64,000 nucleotides of DNA from Apostichopus japonicus (Eukaryota; Echinodermata; Holothuroidea; Aspidochirotida; Stichopodidae). Of this stretch, positions 25,326 through 38,889 are shown one piece after another. Each line of letters starts with the position of its first letter. Positions within the stretch are counted from its first letter, which is position 1. A model generated the notes under the pieces. It did no database searches. It was given only the letters and a program-made list of their open reading frames with translations, and was not told the DNA's origin. Where the stretch lies: contig NC_092582.1 of assembly GCF_037975245.1 (NCBI RefSeq), positions 16,638,077-16,702,076 of the forward strand, written 5' to 3'. The position numbers and the translations under genes are program-made.

Positions 25326-28300
25326 CAACTTACTTTTACACATTCTCTATTGCATAAGCGGTTTGCTAACAGTTTTATTTAATTTTGAGTTACATAATAT
25401 CGTAGTACATGAATGTGTACACATCATACAAACGCACAGACAAAACAGTCAATGCGTAAATAACTAACAAACAAGAAACAAAAGTACAAGTCATTTTCAA
25501 GTTATTATTTTTTTTTTAAACAGACAATTCCTGGGAAAGGGAAAAAATATTTTATATTTGATATTAGATTACATTGAAATGAAATAACTATAGTTAACCG
25601 TTTGACTTTAGTGACCGACATATTATATTTTGAAGGGAGATAAATAAACACAAATTCCTCCCTTTGAAAGAAAAGTTCATGTAGTGGGAGAAAAAAATGA
25701 TTTGGTGACTCCATCATAGTTCTTATGTTTTACCGTCTCAAGAGAAAACATGTTTAACACGTTTTTTTAATAAGGTGTAAAAGTTGACGGATTTTGTACT
25801 TTAGAAGAATGGCCTTTATTAAATAAACCCAACACCTCTCAAGGATAAATTGACCTGCTTTTTACGAACTGTGATGTCACCGTATATTAAAACACTCTGG
25901 GTAAAGCCAATGTTAAACATTGTAATGACCAAAAAAATTAAAGCATCATTTTTGTTTCGTGGAATACGAATCTTTTCAATTCCATTATCCCGTTGGAATG
26001 CAATTTAATATAACGTTGTTTTTTTTTTGTCCTTTGTTTTGACTTGAACATATCATTCAATATAGGCGGTGAAGAAAGTTTACTTCCTGGAAGAAAAAAA
26101 ACTGTCGAGGATATAGTTTTGAAAAGGTAATGTATCACAAGTATGAACACAACACATCCATTGGTATCTTCGAAACTTCACATCAACTTTTAGTTTAGCC
26201 AATCACCGGTCAAAACAAGACGAAGAAGAAGAAGTGAAACGGAAAGAACACAAAACAGTAAAGAATTTGTTGTCAGTGTATAGTGTGACGTCGCACCTGT
26301 TCGTATTTTTGAAGTTTACTTTTGGTATACAAGCTGTGGCTTTTACTATCACTATATCGAAAGCAGTAAGTTAGCCTATACAGCAATTAAATGTAAATTT
26401 AACCAAGATGTTGATGGTATATATATGTGTCATATTTATCAGTTTAAGCATACAATTCACATGAGGAATTATTCTCTTAAGAAGAAGACATCCCTTTATA
26501 ACATACGGGTACAATATAGTGTCCTTTAATGCTTGGAATAGACTATACCATAATGGTGGAATCGTGTTATTTCCTTATTGGGTAATCCATCAATATTATA
26601 AGGTTGCAAAACAGATACCGATAGTGCATACTAGCATGGTATATAAAGGATAATATTAGACGTGTCCTTCTTTCTTTATTTGACTTATCTGAATTCGTAT
26701 AGACTAAACCTAATTAATCAGTTTGTTCTTTAAGAAATCGTCATTATATATACTAGGATACTAACGTATTTACACAGTGGACCAATCAAAACACATGTAG
26801 CCTATTCTTGTTGGTCGCATATCTACACCATTTTGTGCATTGAAAAAAATTCCCCCTTCAGCATCAAAACTTAGTGTCTATCTTAAAGATGTCTGAAGTA
26901 TGGTGCGTTTTACAATAATTAGGCCTAGAGACCCACCCGAACCGGCCAAATAGGTAATCGGCGCCAGCAATAGCTATGTTGAATATAGTTGACATTTCGA
27001 CTTACTCATAATGTAGGTCCCGATATATTTTGTTGAAGAAGAAAAACTAAACCTCTTGTCGAAATCCTTCCACAGAAGTTGAGCGGGGGGGGGGGGAGCG
27101 GGGGGTTAGGATAGAACTAGGAGGATTGGAAGGGGTGAAAGGGAAGAGAGTAGGTTGAAGGGTAGGGCCGACAAAAATGAGGAGGGAAGGAGAGAGAGGG
27201 GGGGGGGAGATGGGAGTGATGCAGGCCGAGGGCAGGAGGACGTTTTCTTTATTTGGGATGAACACTTCTATGTTCTCCATTGTATTTCTTCTCGGGAAGT
27301 ACTGGTAAATATCTATCGCCATCTACACCAAGGGCTTTACCTATAGATATTGAAGAGTTGACTACGACTTGATCGCTTCTGGAAATAGCCTTATATCTTG
27401 TCTTATTTGAGAGCAAGCCAATCAGGTCGCTTTGATAGAATCATTCCAGATATACGCCTGTAAAAACTTGATATAAAGACAAGCTTATAGGCTACTGTTA
27501 CAATTAAATCCGAATAATTAACCAAGAACAATCGCGGAACTGGGTCACGTCATATCAAGCCATCTTTACAAACCCTGAGGGAACATGAACACCAAAAAAA
27601 AACGAAAACGGGAAACATTACAATGAAATGTTCATGTTGTCTTTGCTGAAAATATGTCTGGCCCGACGTCTGCGCCCAAAGTCAGACAGTTTTAATTTGA
27701 AAAGTCGTTCTTAAATTTTTCAAGAACTAAAAAAGAGTGATAGTCTATTATTTTGTTTCTCCCCCTCTTACTTTGGCCTACATACAATGTAGTTAACGTG
27801 ACTTAAACTTGGTTAAGTTCCGTCTAACCAACTTGGACACTAACCAGACATCATCGCTGCCAATTGGAGGCAGCGATTCAATAAAGTTCCTCTACAATTC
27901 GATCAGCGATGCCGGGTAATCGTCCCTCAAGGACATGACTTCTCGCCACTGATTATACCAGTAGCGCGAGATAAGGCATGTTTGCAGGGAGCACCGATGT
28001 CAGTTCATCGCCCAATCCGTCGTCTCAGCGTATACCGATACCTATACAGGAGACAAAAATCTGATGTGTTTTTTTTTCTCGATAATCGGATTCTATATTT
28101 CTACGTCCAAACGGGCAAATGCTTTCGGAGTAAGACGTATACCCATGCGCTATGGTATATTTAGTTGTTGCTTCTCCATCATTGACGAATGAAAATGACA
28201 TTTTCTCATCAGACAGTGAAAAAAAACGGACTCTGATCGACTCTGATCGAGGGTGAAACTCGGCTAAAAGATGTAAAGTTAATATCATTTAACAATTACT

Positions 28301-28574
28301 TATGCCAGGCTAAAGCCAGACTAAACACAATTTATACTTTCAATATGTACTGCATATTGCTTGAAAATTGGACCGTTTATGAAATTTTGAACATTTCAGA
28401 AAGGTTAAATTCGGAATATATTAAGTTCTCCCCTTCCAAGTTCTACTGTGCTGTACTTTTGGTAATACCATAATAATATGCTTGAAAAAATTGGTAATGT
28501 GGAGCCTTGAATCGCTTTAATTTTGTGTTTTTATTTGTTTTATACACTCACTTTATCTGAGATATTCGGTACAG
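25326..28574. other. non-coding stretch
   Basis: No supported gene. A G/A-rich segment at 27080-27240 gives Arg/Gly-rich text. A TGACGTCG site lies near 26287. A tandem 'actctgatcg' pair is at about 28229-28248. Confidence 0.5.
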
Positions 28575-28613
28575 GCGGGAAGTGAGGAGTGGGGCGGGTG
28601 GGGGAGGGGGATA
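28575..28613 (+). other. G-quadruplex-capable tract
   Basis: The sequence 'ggggcgggtgggggaggggg' has four G3+ runs with one-base loops, the tightest quadruplex candidate in the window. Confidence 0.7.
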
Positions 28614-30602
28614 AATGTTTCATTCACAACTGTAGCTTTCTTTCACAATTGTAGCTGTGTATACTGTGCTCAATACTATATAATGCAGTTTTATCGTTGG
28701 ATAAAATCTTGGATATTCGACCGAAAGAAACCTGAACTATCGAGCAATGGATAATCTGTAAGTGTTTCAGGTTTATCGCTCTATAATCTAGGTTTCTCGA
28801 CAGAAAAACTGAAAACTCAAAATGCTATATAGGGTCACTATTACATCACATGTGTGCCACCCAAACAGAAAGGTGAAAACAAATATTCATCTAGGTATGG
28901 GCAGGGGGGAGGGGAGTGATTTATAAATAGATATAGTTTTAAGTGAACTAAAAGCATATATATTGTAACATATTTTATATTTATTTTATTTTATTTATTA
29001 TAAAAAACTTAAATCATATATTTCTTTGGGATGCTTTTCTGAAGGGGGGGGGGGCATGCAGAACCTACTTTCTAAGAAGAATGCTGACAATTTTTATGAG
29101 GTGGGGCTCAGACAACTACTTGTCGCCTAGCCCGTCCCGACACCCTACCCCCCCCCCCCCGCCCTCCCCTTTTGTCAGTTAAAATCAAATCTATACTTGA
29201 TATGTATATAGGCTAAGTATATTGATGACCACTGAAATTAGGCAACGAAAATGTTTAGCTTGCACGCAATGCGCCAAATCCAGCGTTTACTGACCGGCGT
29301 GAGAACGTTTCTGACCTTTTCTAGCTCGTACTTGTATCGAAATCAATGGTGACATTGTATAATTAAACCATTTTTGTTATATCGAGTTTAACGGTCTTAG
29401 TAGGCTAAAATCGGTAAGCGATAACCGGTTACATTTTTATTCAACTGATATTTATCCAAAGTCGCCTATCGAGACGTAACTACGTTGTTAAAACGTATAT
29501 ACGTTGTAATGAAACGTAGTAGAAATTCCTTCAACAATGTTAACAACGTCAAGTTTACGGGTGACGTTCTAAAACATGTGAAAGTGCCAACTCAGTTTAG
29601 CCAACGGTTTTAATGCATGTTCGCATATTTCTATCCTTTATATCTGGTTACACATCATGCAAAAGAAGATTTAAGAAAACAAATATATGAAAGGAATGTT
29701 CTATTTTTTATGTTCGCAAATCTTCACATAAGTTACATCACAGAACACTGTTGTCGTCCAACAAAGAACATTTGCAAAAAGACAATAGAATATTTTTACA
29801 AAGGAAAAACAATCCGAAAGCGATCCGAAATTACGTCACATAAATATTAACCAATAAAGTTGTTAAAAGAATGTTTACATTTATTGATGAAGGGATATGT
29901 TAACAATATGAACAGAACCTGTCATTTCTTTTATATCTATTTTTTTTAAAATAACTTTTGTTATAAGAACCATATCCATATAACTTTATCCTTACTTATT
30001 TCCTTGAACGACAGGAAGTATTTCTCGGCAAAAAAAAAAAAAAAAATGAAAAAAAAAAATTAATGCGTATCTTTACTTCTCAAATCTTGGTGGTTTTTTG
30101 ACATGTTTAGTTACTGATTCGCCTGCCGATACATTTCCGTTTAAAATTTCCTGCTATCGACAGCTAAAACGGATACGACCTTGTTGATAGATTTTTTTTA
30201 TCTTTTCTAGAATTCAGCAATTCGTCACTGATGGAAGCCAAAAAAAAAAGGGGTAGAAAAATAATCTCTACATTTGACAAGAGATATACAGAGGGGAGAA
30301 AAAAACAGAACGACACAGAAAAAAAGGCGAAAGAGAGAAATTGAACGTTGTATATCTACGGATCTACACATTGTCGCCTATATATATATATGTATGTGTG
30401 TGTGTGTGTGTCATGTAGAACTATGTATCGCTCTTTTGCCACTCACCGCGACTTGCGAACGCATTAACTTGATTAGGTTTTTGTGGACCTTTCTTCAGGG
30501 CGCTCTCGGAGAGTGATTACCTTAGCCCCCAAATATCATTAGGCTGATTAAAAACGCCACGGAGTTTTCACTTCTTATCCTAAGGAAATTGTGTAAGAGC
30601 AG
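28614..30602. other. non-coding stretch
   Basis: No supported gene. There are G and C homopolymer runs at 29043-29053 and 29148-29160. At 29.47-29.57 kb 'acgt' recurs about seven times in 100 bp (cgtaactacgttg, aacgtatatacgttg, gaaacgtag), an ordering not explained by a known element. A short (TG)n is near 30395-30410. Confidence 0.5.
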
Positions 30603-30603
30603 A

Positions 30604-30695
<92 letters not shown>

Positions 30696-30707
30696 GATAT
30701 ATATATA
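30603..30707. repeat. (TA)n microsatellite, 105 bp
   Basis: TA dinucleotides with two TG interruptions and one 'gtagat' near the right end. Confidence 0.96.
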
Positions 30708-31476
30708 AAAGAAGTAGGATGGGGAAATATCGAGAGTCAGAGGAAAAACAAGGCGACGAATATAGGAGAATTTAGATGAATTGATGGAATCAACAAGAAA
30801 GATAGAGAAACCGAATCAGAGAGATAGAGAGTGTGTGTATGTGTGAGGGAGAGAGAGAGAGAGGGAGAGGTGGATATTATTGGGGAAAAAGAAAGTAACG
30901 TACTAGCAAATGTAGGCGTGCTTCGATACTACCGTAACGGTATATAAACTCATTTTAATCTTATAAAAAGATTTGAGATTTGAAAAAAAAAACAAAGAGG
31001 GAGAAAATAATAACAAATGGAAAAGGAGAGGAAAGGTTTTCTACTCTCTTATCTTCTAAAACAAATGAGACCATTTCTTAAACGGATACGCAGGTCATTT
31101 ATTGCATTCAAAGAAGAGTTTGACTTTGTATCGGGATGAAAACGTCACGGTAGGTATGACAGCCCTTCTGGCGGGAAATAACACTCGAAAATGACCAGAC
31201 GGCCAGTCAATCATCTGATTGAAGGTGTGTAAAAGCTTTCATGATAGAAAAAGAAATGAACGAAAGAGTAAAAAATCAAAAAAAAAAAAATAAAGAAGTC
31301 ACGAAAGGATATAAAGTAATTGATCTGATATATGCTTTGCCGGGGAAGTTTTGTTTTCAGTAGTGATTTAACACATGGTTATACAGCGGGGAAAAGAAGA
31401 AGTGAAAGTTGTTCGACAAAACTAATATTGTCATAAAAGATTAGATTAAATTGAATGGAGGGATGAAAGATCACTC

Positions 31477-31478
<2 letters not shown>
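30708..31478. other. purine-rich non-coding stretch
   Basis: The plus strand is strongly A/G-rich (gagagaga near 30820-30870, many gaaa runs). No exon-like frame is seen. Confidence 0.5.
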
Positions 31479-31569
<91 letters not shown>

Positions 31570-31573
31570 GGGC

Positions 31574-31628
<55 letters not shown>

Positions 31629-31677
31629 AATGTATATATATATATAAATATATACATTTAAACACGTGTGTGTATAA

Positions 31678-31732
<55 letters not shown>
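31479..31732. repeat. compound (TA)n microsatellite, about 250 bp
   Basis: Long TA tract interrupted by 'ggggggc', 'catatata' and the non-repeat island 'acatttaaacacgtgtgtg' around 31654-31672, then a second pure tract. It is the longest microsatellite in the window. Confidence 0.96.
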
Positions 31733-31733
<1 letters not shown>

Positions 31734-31749
31734 TATTTATGTATAGAGA

Positions 31750-31960
31750 ACATTTCCCTGGCTATTCAGAAGATATTGACAGGAAATGGAATTTGGTTAC
31801 GTCAGGTACCTCCCACTCTCGCCCTGACCCTGCCACTCCATTCCAGCTAATTGGTGCCAGACCGGACCTATATACGTATAAAGACATTTCCCGGTATAGT
31901 GACTGCAGGAAATGGTATATGGTTATTTCAATTAGCATAAACATATTGACGTCAGGTACA
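31750..31960. repeat. diverged tandem duplication, about 134-150 bp unit
   Basis: 'acatttccctgg ... tgacaggaaatgg ... atttggtta ... gtcaggtac' (31750-31809) recurs in order as 'acatttcccgg ... tgcaggaaatgg ... tatggtta ... gtcaggtac' (31884-31959). Insertions make the spacing drift from 134 to 150 bp. It could be two copies of a short unknown element. Confidence 0.65.
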
Positions 31961-34380
31961 TTAAAAAAATTGATCTTACCATAACGTGTTAGCCAACAAC
32001 AGGTATTTTTAATCATATCGTATTTTAAATGGTGTAGATTTGAATTTATTCTCCCCCTCCCCCCCCCCCCTCAATAGAAAAACAGCTTTGAAGAGTGAGA
32101 AGTCAGTGTGATGGGAGTTGTCTGAATACATATCTTAAAACCGGAAGTGTTAAATTGTCCATAAATTGGGTCGTAACTCCTGTAGCATTCTGCCTACACT
32201 CATTTATACTCATTTATACTCATATATACGCATTTATACGCATTTGTACTCATTTATACTCATTTATACCCCTTCTTAATTGACATAGTTTCTGTATGTG
32301 TCCTGGTCATTCTTTGTTGCTTTTAACCCTCCAGATATAAGAAAGAACGGTTGAATTAGAATTTAATAGTTAAAAGCAAAACAAATATGAGAAAGTTGAG
32401 GGTGGAGAGAGAGAGATAGTGAGGGGGTAGGTAGATCGGGTGGTGTTAGCAGGGGGTGGTGGAAGGGAGGGGTCTCAGCTTGGGCGATTGTGGAATGGAG
32501 CGTTGAGAAAGGTTTCAACGCAAGAACATAGAGGAAGCAAGATCTGGCAAAATAGATACACAAATCGTCGCAGAAATCTATATACCTGTGCACTGTTGTT
32601 AAAAAAACCGGTTGCCGCAAGCCTGATTTTTTTTTTACCCAAGAAGAATTTCGCACGTCCTGACGTGAAGGTTGGTCTTCGTAAGTCTATGCAAACCCAC
32701 AGTCACTGCATGGTTGAAAAAAAGTGCAAAGGAATCAATACATGCTCTCCTTCACACACAGTCACACCAAATGTCAAACTTTATGTAATTTCAATTGAAT
32801 GAATAGGATGTAGACAGTTTTATATTTAATTGTGGTGGGACGGGGTGTGATGGGGGGTGCGTGATGGGGGTGTGGTGGGTTGAGGTGATGTGCGGGGTTA
32901 TTTTTTCCAGGTTGTCAATACTTTCTATGGGAAGCTAAATATATACTGTATTAACATGTGGATGTGGTCCTATTTGTTATATGTAAATGTGTCATTTCCG
33001 TGTAGCGGGGCCGGGGATAGGAAGGAGGGGGGGGGGAGGGTGGCGTGAGACTATATAAGCTCATTGTAAGCAAAACACTTAATTACAAATGCTTTAAGCT
33101 GTAAACAGAAAATTTGGATATTTGAGTGGTATAGCATAGATGCGCGACTGAGTCATATACACTCATGTATGCATAAAGTAAAATATTTGCAACTTAACTA
33201 TGGCGTTTGAGCAATTAAGTTTATTTCGTCATGATAACTAAATCGGCTGAACAAAAAGTTGTTGTGAGATATTTATTAGCTATAATACATCTTGATAGAA
33301 GGAAGCAAACCATGAATTGATTACAACCCGATGGATTATCAGGGAAGGGGGGAGAGTCTCAAGTTCATACCGTCCCCCCATTCGTCCCCAGTGGTGGGGA
33401 GCCACGGGCACTGTACGCACGTGCCGTCCCAGTTTGGTTAAAATACCTTTTTTAAAAGAAGTGCGCCATTTTGATACTAAATGAACCCCTCTACCCCCTT
33501 CATGTTAGTAGCGCAAGTAAGGTATTGATACATTGAGAAAAAAATGAATAAAATCAGCCTGTTGAACAAAAACAAACAAATAGTAGAATTTTTGGTACGG
33601 AATGCAAAAAGATTCCATTTGTTGAACGTTTTTTGGTAAGGTTGTGGCTTGCTCCCTCAAATCAACGTCACATGTGCCACTGCCTCTCTATGTGTTACCC
33701 CTCCTAGGTTGAACCCTCTTCAGCTGCCCCCTGTCCCTCCCCCACCTCTCTGTCGCTCCCCCACCCCTTCACGAACTCTTTTAGACAGAATTACTCGTAC
33801 CCTTACTTATCTCTACACTGATCTAAAATGACGTATAATAATACCCAAAATGCCTCACGTTAGGCTCTCTCTAGGGAGGGGGGTGATCGGGGAGGGTGGC
33901 ACTGTGAGCAGAGATATTCACCAACGAGATTATGTAACACAATATCAGGGGTCGTTGCATGATTTTGGAAATGAGGGGTATTTTCCTGGGGTCGTTACAC
34001 TGGATTCACATTAAGGGGTTTGGGTCTCTGTGGTTCTTCCACTACAAAAATAATAATAATATGCCGTAAATTTTACATTCTGATGCATAATTATACCATA
34101 GTTTTGGTCTCAACCCACTAAGTGCTAACAAGAAGACGTACTTTGGATATGTTGTGTGAGGTGGGAGAGGGGATGGGGTGGGGTACTAAATAGGGCAAGG
34201 TCTATGTGGTTGTCAAATGTCCTGCAACAACCCCTTAATTGGCATGTAACATGTAACATATGTAACAAGATTCCCAGATTTTCCCGCAAACACAACTAAA
34301 CTTGGGTTAAGTTGTGGAACAAGGAGAAATTTTGACATAGCCTTAGTTTTAAAAATACATCTGGGTCAAAAAGATTGTTT
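31961..34380. other. non-coding stretch with short tandem tracts
   Basis: No supported gene. It contains the 10-bp repeat listed separately, G-rich patches (32830-32885; 33005-33045) and a GC-richer patch at 33360-33435 with 'ccccagtggtggggag' that resembles decayed dispersed repeats. The short frames at 32.4-32.8 kb are unrecognised. Confidence 0.5.
32201..32270. repeat. 10-bp tandem repeat, seven copies
   Basis: Seven head-to-tail copies of 'catttatact' with t/g and a/t variants (catatatacg, catttgtact). Confidence 0.92.
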
Positions 34381-34389
34381 TAGTTAATG

Positions 34390-34725
34390 AACTGTCTTGA
34401 AGTAAATGAATTGTCTAGAAGGCCAAATTCCTCCACGGGAGGGGGAACACCAAGGGCGGCGGAACCGGGGGGGCACAGGGAGCACGTGCCCCCCCCCCCC
34501 ACTTTTCAGGTTAAAAATGTGCCCTTTTTCTACATAAAAATTAAGGTGTCTCGAGTTAGCAAGAGGCCAGGGAACCAGAATGAACCCTCGGGAAGGGCCG
34601 TTTCCGGCCATCTGAGGGGTTTGTAAAACCAAAAATTTTCTTGTACGCTCCGCGCCAACCGATGGTCGCGCTCCGCTCAGATAGTCGTGCATATAACTTT
34701 GCAAATCCTGGCTGCGCCCCTGACT
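34390..34725. mobile_element. GC-rich dispersed repeat (inverted partner at 35.1 kb)
   Basis: A compact GC-rich island in AT-rich DNA. It contains 'caagggcggcggaa', 'gggggggcacagggagcacg' followed by a C run, 'tgtgccctttttctac', and a tail with 'cgctccgcgccaac' and 'ctggctgcgcccctga'. Repetitive islands with this wording are common in marine invertebrate genomes (recollection, not a search). The frames across it on both strands are not convincing proteins. The class (SINE or non-autonomous DNA element) cannot be set by eye. Confidence 0.5.
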
Positions 34726-35039
34726 TTTAATGAATTTCTGTGGGTCAATCTCAAAGCTATTTCGAATGGAAAAAATTTGTTAAGATATTAACAAGGAATA
34801 AACTCTAATTCGGAAGATTCCTACATTAGCAACTAGCATGATTTCACCTCATTTTGTCTCAAAAGAAAACTTGTTCCTTGGTTCCCAATTTGCACATTGG
34901 ATATTGCAGTGCTAGTATGCATATTTTCATTGAGGGGGGGGGGGGGGCGGGCGTTGATGGAGTGATGTGTATACGCAAATAAGATAATACAATAAGAGTT
35001 ATAAAGGGTACTAAATATAAGGCTGCATCAGTCCAATCG

Positions 35040-35115
35040 AATTTCTGCAAAGTGCCCTTTGATGTCGGTGCCCCCCCCCAGATTAAAAGTTCTTCCGCCG
35101 CCCTTGGGGAACACA
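35040..35115 (-). mobile_element. second, inverted copy of the GC-rich repeat (fragment)
   Basis: Reading the minus strand gives 'ccccaagggcggcggaa', then 'ggggggggcaccgac', the same order as at 34451-34474. The 14-base core caagggcggcggaa is exact between the two. The pair is in opposite orientation about 630 bp apart. Confidence 0.5.
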
Positions 35116-38100
35116 GTAGACATTGGAGAACAACCCCTCCCCTCCCCCTCCCAGTTAGTATGTAAAACGGCCTTGCCGCACGTATATGCACTATCCTATA
35201 CTTTCTGTTTGCAACACCGTCACAATCCGCTCGACACCGATTGTGCTATACGTTAATCGCGCACCTGCATGTGAAGGTACCAGTTACACGAAATCCCCAA
35301 AATTTAAATGTTACACTACATGTTTCCAAATGTAACACCTCAATACGTACGTTATTAGTGTCAGATACGTGGTTTTAAATAACCGAAAAATCATAACAAA
35401 TAATATAGAGGCATTTATACGATTAAGGACCTTGTTGTTTCCACGATATGATGGAAAAATCCGATCAACAGGTTGTCAAAATCTATCTCTTTTAGTTTCT
35501 GTTTCGGAGGGAGAGTAGCGTACATGTATGATGAAAGTTGTGTTACAATATTGGTAGTAATTTTAGGCAGACTATCCATTATCATTCGAACTGGAAAGCT
35601 ATTTTCTTATCAACCTGAGTCGCTCGGCTTTTAAGTTCATGGATAGTGTGAGCAGTGAGGGTCCGTGGTTGAAGAACGGACGACAAATTCAAATGAAATC
35701 TTCTTTTTTTCTATTTTTTGGTCATCTGATAAAAAAAGGGGATTTTAACCAATTATGCTGTGCAACATTTTTGTTCATTAAATAAAAGAAGATTGTCCAG
35801 GTTCCTCCTTAAATATTTTATTTAATTTTTTCTTTGCAAAAGTGAAAATAGAACTCAACTTCCGGGAACACAGTTGTATTGATTCAACAGGTCAGAACAC
35901 TAAAATTGTTCGACGAATATACAGAATAGGAGTTAAATGCTTGTGTTTAAAAACTTTTTTTCATTTTTAACCATCTGTGATATTAATACCAAAGCAAGAA
36001 ACAAGTTACAGTAAAAAAAAAGGGTATTTGTTAAATGAATTATGCTTGTACAGATTGTTATCAATTTACTTTCAAATTCCATCTCTGACTTTTATCTTGA
36101 AATTCCTTTCCTATACATATCTCATACAAAAAACTATGACAATCGAACGAATCGTTACCGATTTCAGTTAGCAGAGTTACGAAAAATTCGGTGGGAAATA
36201 AAATGTATGAACGAAAACATCCACACACAATAGGTTGAAAAATTTATCTATTCTATGAAGGAAAAAAAAACCATGACTGGCACATAGTATGTGTTAGTCA
36301 TACTTGCATATATATTATTGGCTCGCAGTGCGTTGGGGATTTGAACGGCAACGAAAAGAATTCGGAACATGAGTGAGGGGTTTCAACGGCGTTGTAAAGT
36401 GCATTAACTGTTTGAGCTCCCAACTCGTATGAGAGAGCACCGTAGGGCGTCGTGCAAAGCCAGGCAGAACCAACGAGTCGATGTGCTGTATACTGGCTCT
36501 TACCCCCCAAATTCTATTCTAATTCTTACTTCTTCATGCCCCTAATACAATGGAGTGACTAGAGAGAGACAGAGCTTTTAATATAATAACGTAAGAAAGT
36601 TGTGACGTAACGAAGGGGACACCCCTGTCAAAAGCAGTCGGCTTTTGGCGAACTGCTGCGACCTGTCGCCCAAGCGCGCGACTCTCGCCTTGTTTGTAGT
36701 ATTTTCCACCTCTCTGCACAAAATGCATTTTTTTTGTCGTAATGAAAACATGTTGGGGGCCTTCGGTATCTTTGTCTGCTAGCAAAAATTGAATGTAATC
36801 TCGATTTAAGGGAGGTTGGCCAAGAACAAGATCGTATCACTTGGCAACGGTAGTCGTGGCCATCGCTTGTCGAAACAACGGACGCATACGTCCGAGCACA
36901 TAGTCCGTCTCTCCACCTGCTCAGAACATCTGCCTACATTTGGCAAAGGTAGAAAACAGAAGAAGAAAGACAAAGGAACAAGGTTTGGCTGTATCAACTT
37001 CTCAACAGCAGTACGACTTTTTTCTCGGTAGGAAACATTAGAGAAATGTCTGGGCGGTTGGCGCACTGAGGAGGGGTGTAAAGACGTGGGTTTCGTCGAC
37101 AGGAACCCATCAACCATCTGGTCTAACGCTGTGAGGCGGGGAATTTTACCATTTTTTCTCTTTTTTAGGTTAGGAGAACATGATTGCAAAACAAAGGGTA
37201 ACCTGTTAAGAGGTGAAAAGAAACGATAGATCAGAACATAGTCTCATAACACTGATCCCATATAGGGCTAATTGTGCACTGGGCGTCCACGTTTGTTCGT
37301 ACCGGCGGCATCGCATGCCCTTGGTCAAAATGTTGCCGGCGTCGTCGTTTGTCGTGTCTCGCTTTCCTGCGATCCATGGAATCAAGATGTTTCCTCACTT
37401 GCTTTCTTTCATCTTTTTTTCTGTTTCGTTTGCCTTTTTTTTTTGCTGTTTTTTTTTGGTAGTTCTGTTCTGTTCTTTTCTTTTTAACCAATCTTTAAAG
37501 TAAGCATGGTATAGGTTTCTGGTTATCGGTTTTCACACTAATGGATTACATTGTGGTCGATTGCCTGTGATGTGATCCAGGAGCCAAGAGAGAGAGAGAT
37601 GGGAGATGGAGATAGAAGAAGGAAAGACAAGATGAGAGAGAGGAGGATAGATACAGGGAAAAAAGACCTAAATGCATAAAATGGCAGCCGCGTCACGGCA
37701 CGTTGTCGGCTTAAGTTTTCTCCGATTGTAGGTCCAATTTCTACGAATATCTCTTAGTAATAAATAAAACGACTGAGACTTAATAGGCTTAAAGACCTGC
37801 TGACGCGCTCGTTAAAATAAATTCAGCCGGAGGTTAAAGGCTGGACGGCTTTTTTTGGCTTACCAGGTCGACTATGTGCAAATAACGGCACCAAGCCGTA
37901 TTTGGTGTTACCATACATTACTTTGATAGCTTTGTGTCTCTCCCCATCTCCGATATCTTTAAGATGATACAGTTTAAAACATGGCCTAGCTTATCTCCAT
38001 GAAAATGAGGTCAGGTTGGACGACTAACATGAGACGTGGGAAACGAATTGATTTAATTATGATAGCAACCATAATCGATAGTTTTAACTTGTTACTTCGA

Positions 38101-38889
38101 AACTAATAATAGTCTGTTAACTTATAAATTAAAAACAAAAGTAGAATCGAAATCCTTGGTCTGCAGATATATGTATTAGAGAAACTGGACCCAGTTGTGC
38201 CGCACTTCTCCGAAGAAGAGCGAGAAAAGTACCAATGTTTTTTTTTTTCTTACTTGACATTTTATCCAAACATTGTAACTATCAAAACTTGCCAAATAGA
38301 AGGAAAGCGCCCTCAGTTTAACAATGTTGCCGTTTTCTTTTTTAATAGGTTTATGTGCTAATATAGAGACAAAAATGACGGGCCCATTACACCTATGGGG
38401 TCATTTTCAAGGCAATGAGGGATATAAAAAAATGTTAAAGAATAAGAGCGATAGTTTACCAACAAGAATACTGTACCCTCAGCGAATCTTTTAACCTAAA
38501 TTGTTTATAAATAAACAATGATATTGCTACAGACATTGACCTAAGCGAACGATTATGTCTCCATCTGTACGTATTCATATTTCAGCGATTATCTAAAAAT
38601 ATTTCCAAAAATTAATAAAATAAACAAAAACAATGAAAGACGACAGAATGAAGAAAGAATTATCTCAGGAGGAATCGAGTGTCTTGCAAGCGTAAGTAAA
38701 TTTACCGGCGACGTCATTCCTGGTAACACTGTTGCATATTCATGTTCTGTGAGTCTAACATTTTAATGCTATTACGTACTGGCCAGCTAAGCGCTAAAAA
38801 AAATGCTACCCGCGATTGAATTGAATCGTTAGTTTACGTTCGACTCACTGTGAAGTTGTGTATTTGTGCTGTTTTGCATGCACATTGGC
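35116..38889. other. non-coding stretch with a GC-balanced island at 36.3-37.4 kb
   Basis: No gene can be proved. The 36.3-37.4 kb segment is clearly more GC-balanced than its neighbours and carries open frames on both strands (minus strand about 127 codons at 36806-37189). I recognise no domain, and the frames lack a consistent start or splice pattern. It might be a promoter/5' region or an unrecognised element. Confidence 0.4.

Noticed and set aside
31379-31665. Tyr/Ile-rich 'membrane-like' proteins across (TA)n tracts (also at 6.7, 8.3, 15.4, 17.4, 42.0, 50.2, 52.6, 53.2, 57.5, 58.8, 59.8 and 60.7 kb)
   Set aside because: A (TA)n tract reads as alternating Tyr-Ile in every frame and strand. 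These are translation artefacts.
36806-37189. 127-codon minus-strand frame in the GC-balanced island
   Set aside because: Composition is plausible, but no motif or family is recognisable and an equally open frame lies on the other strand. It is kept only as a region of interest.
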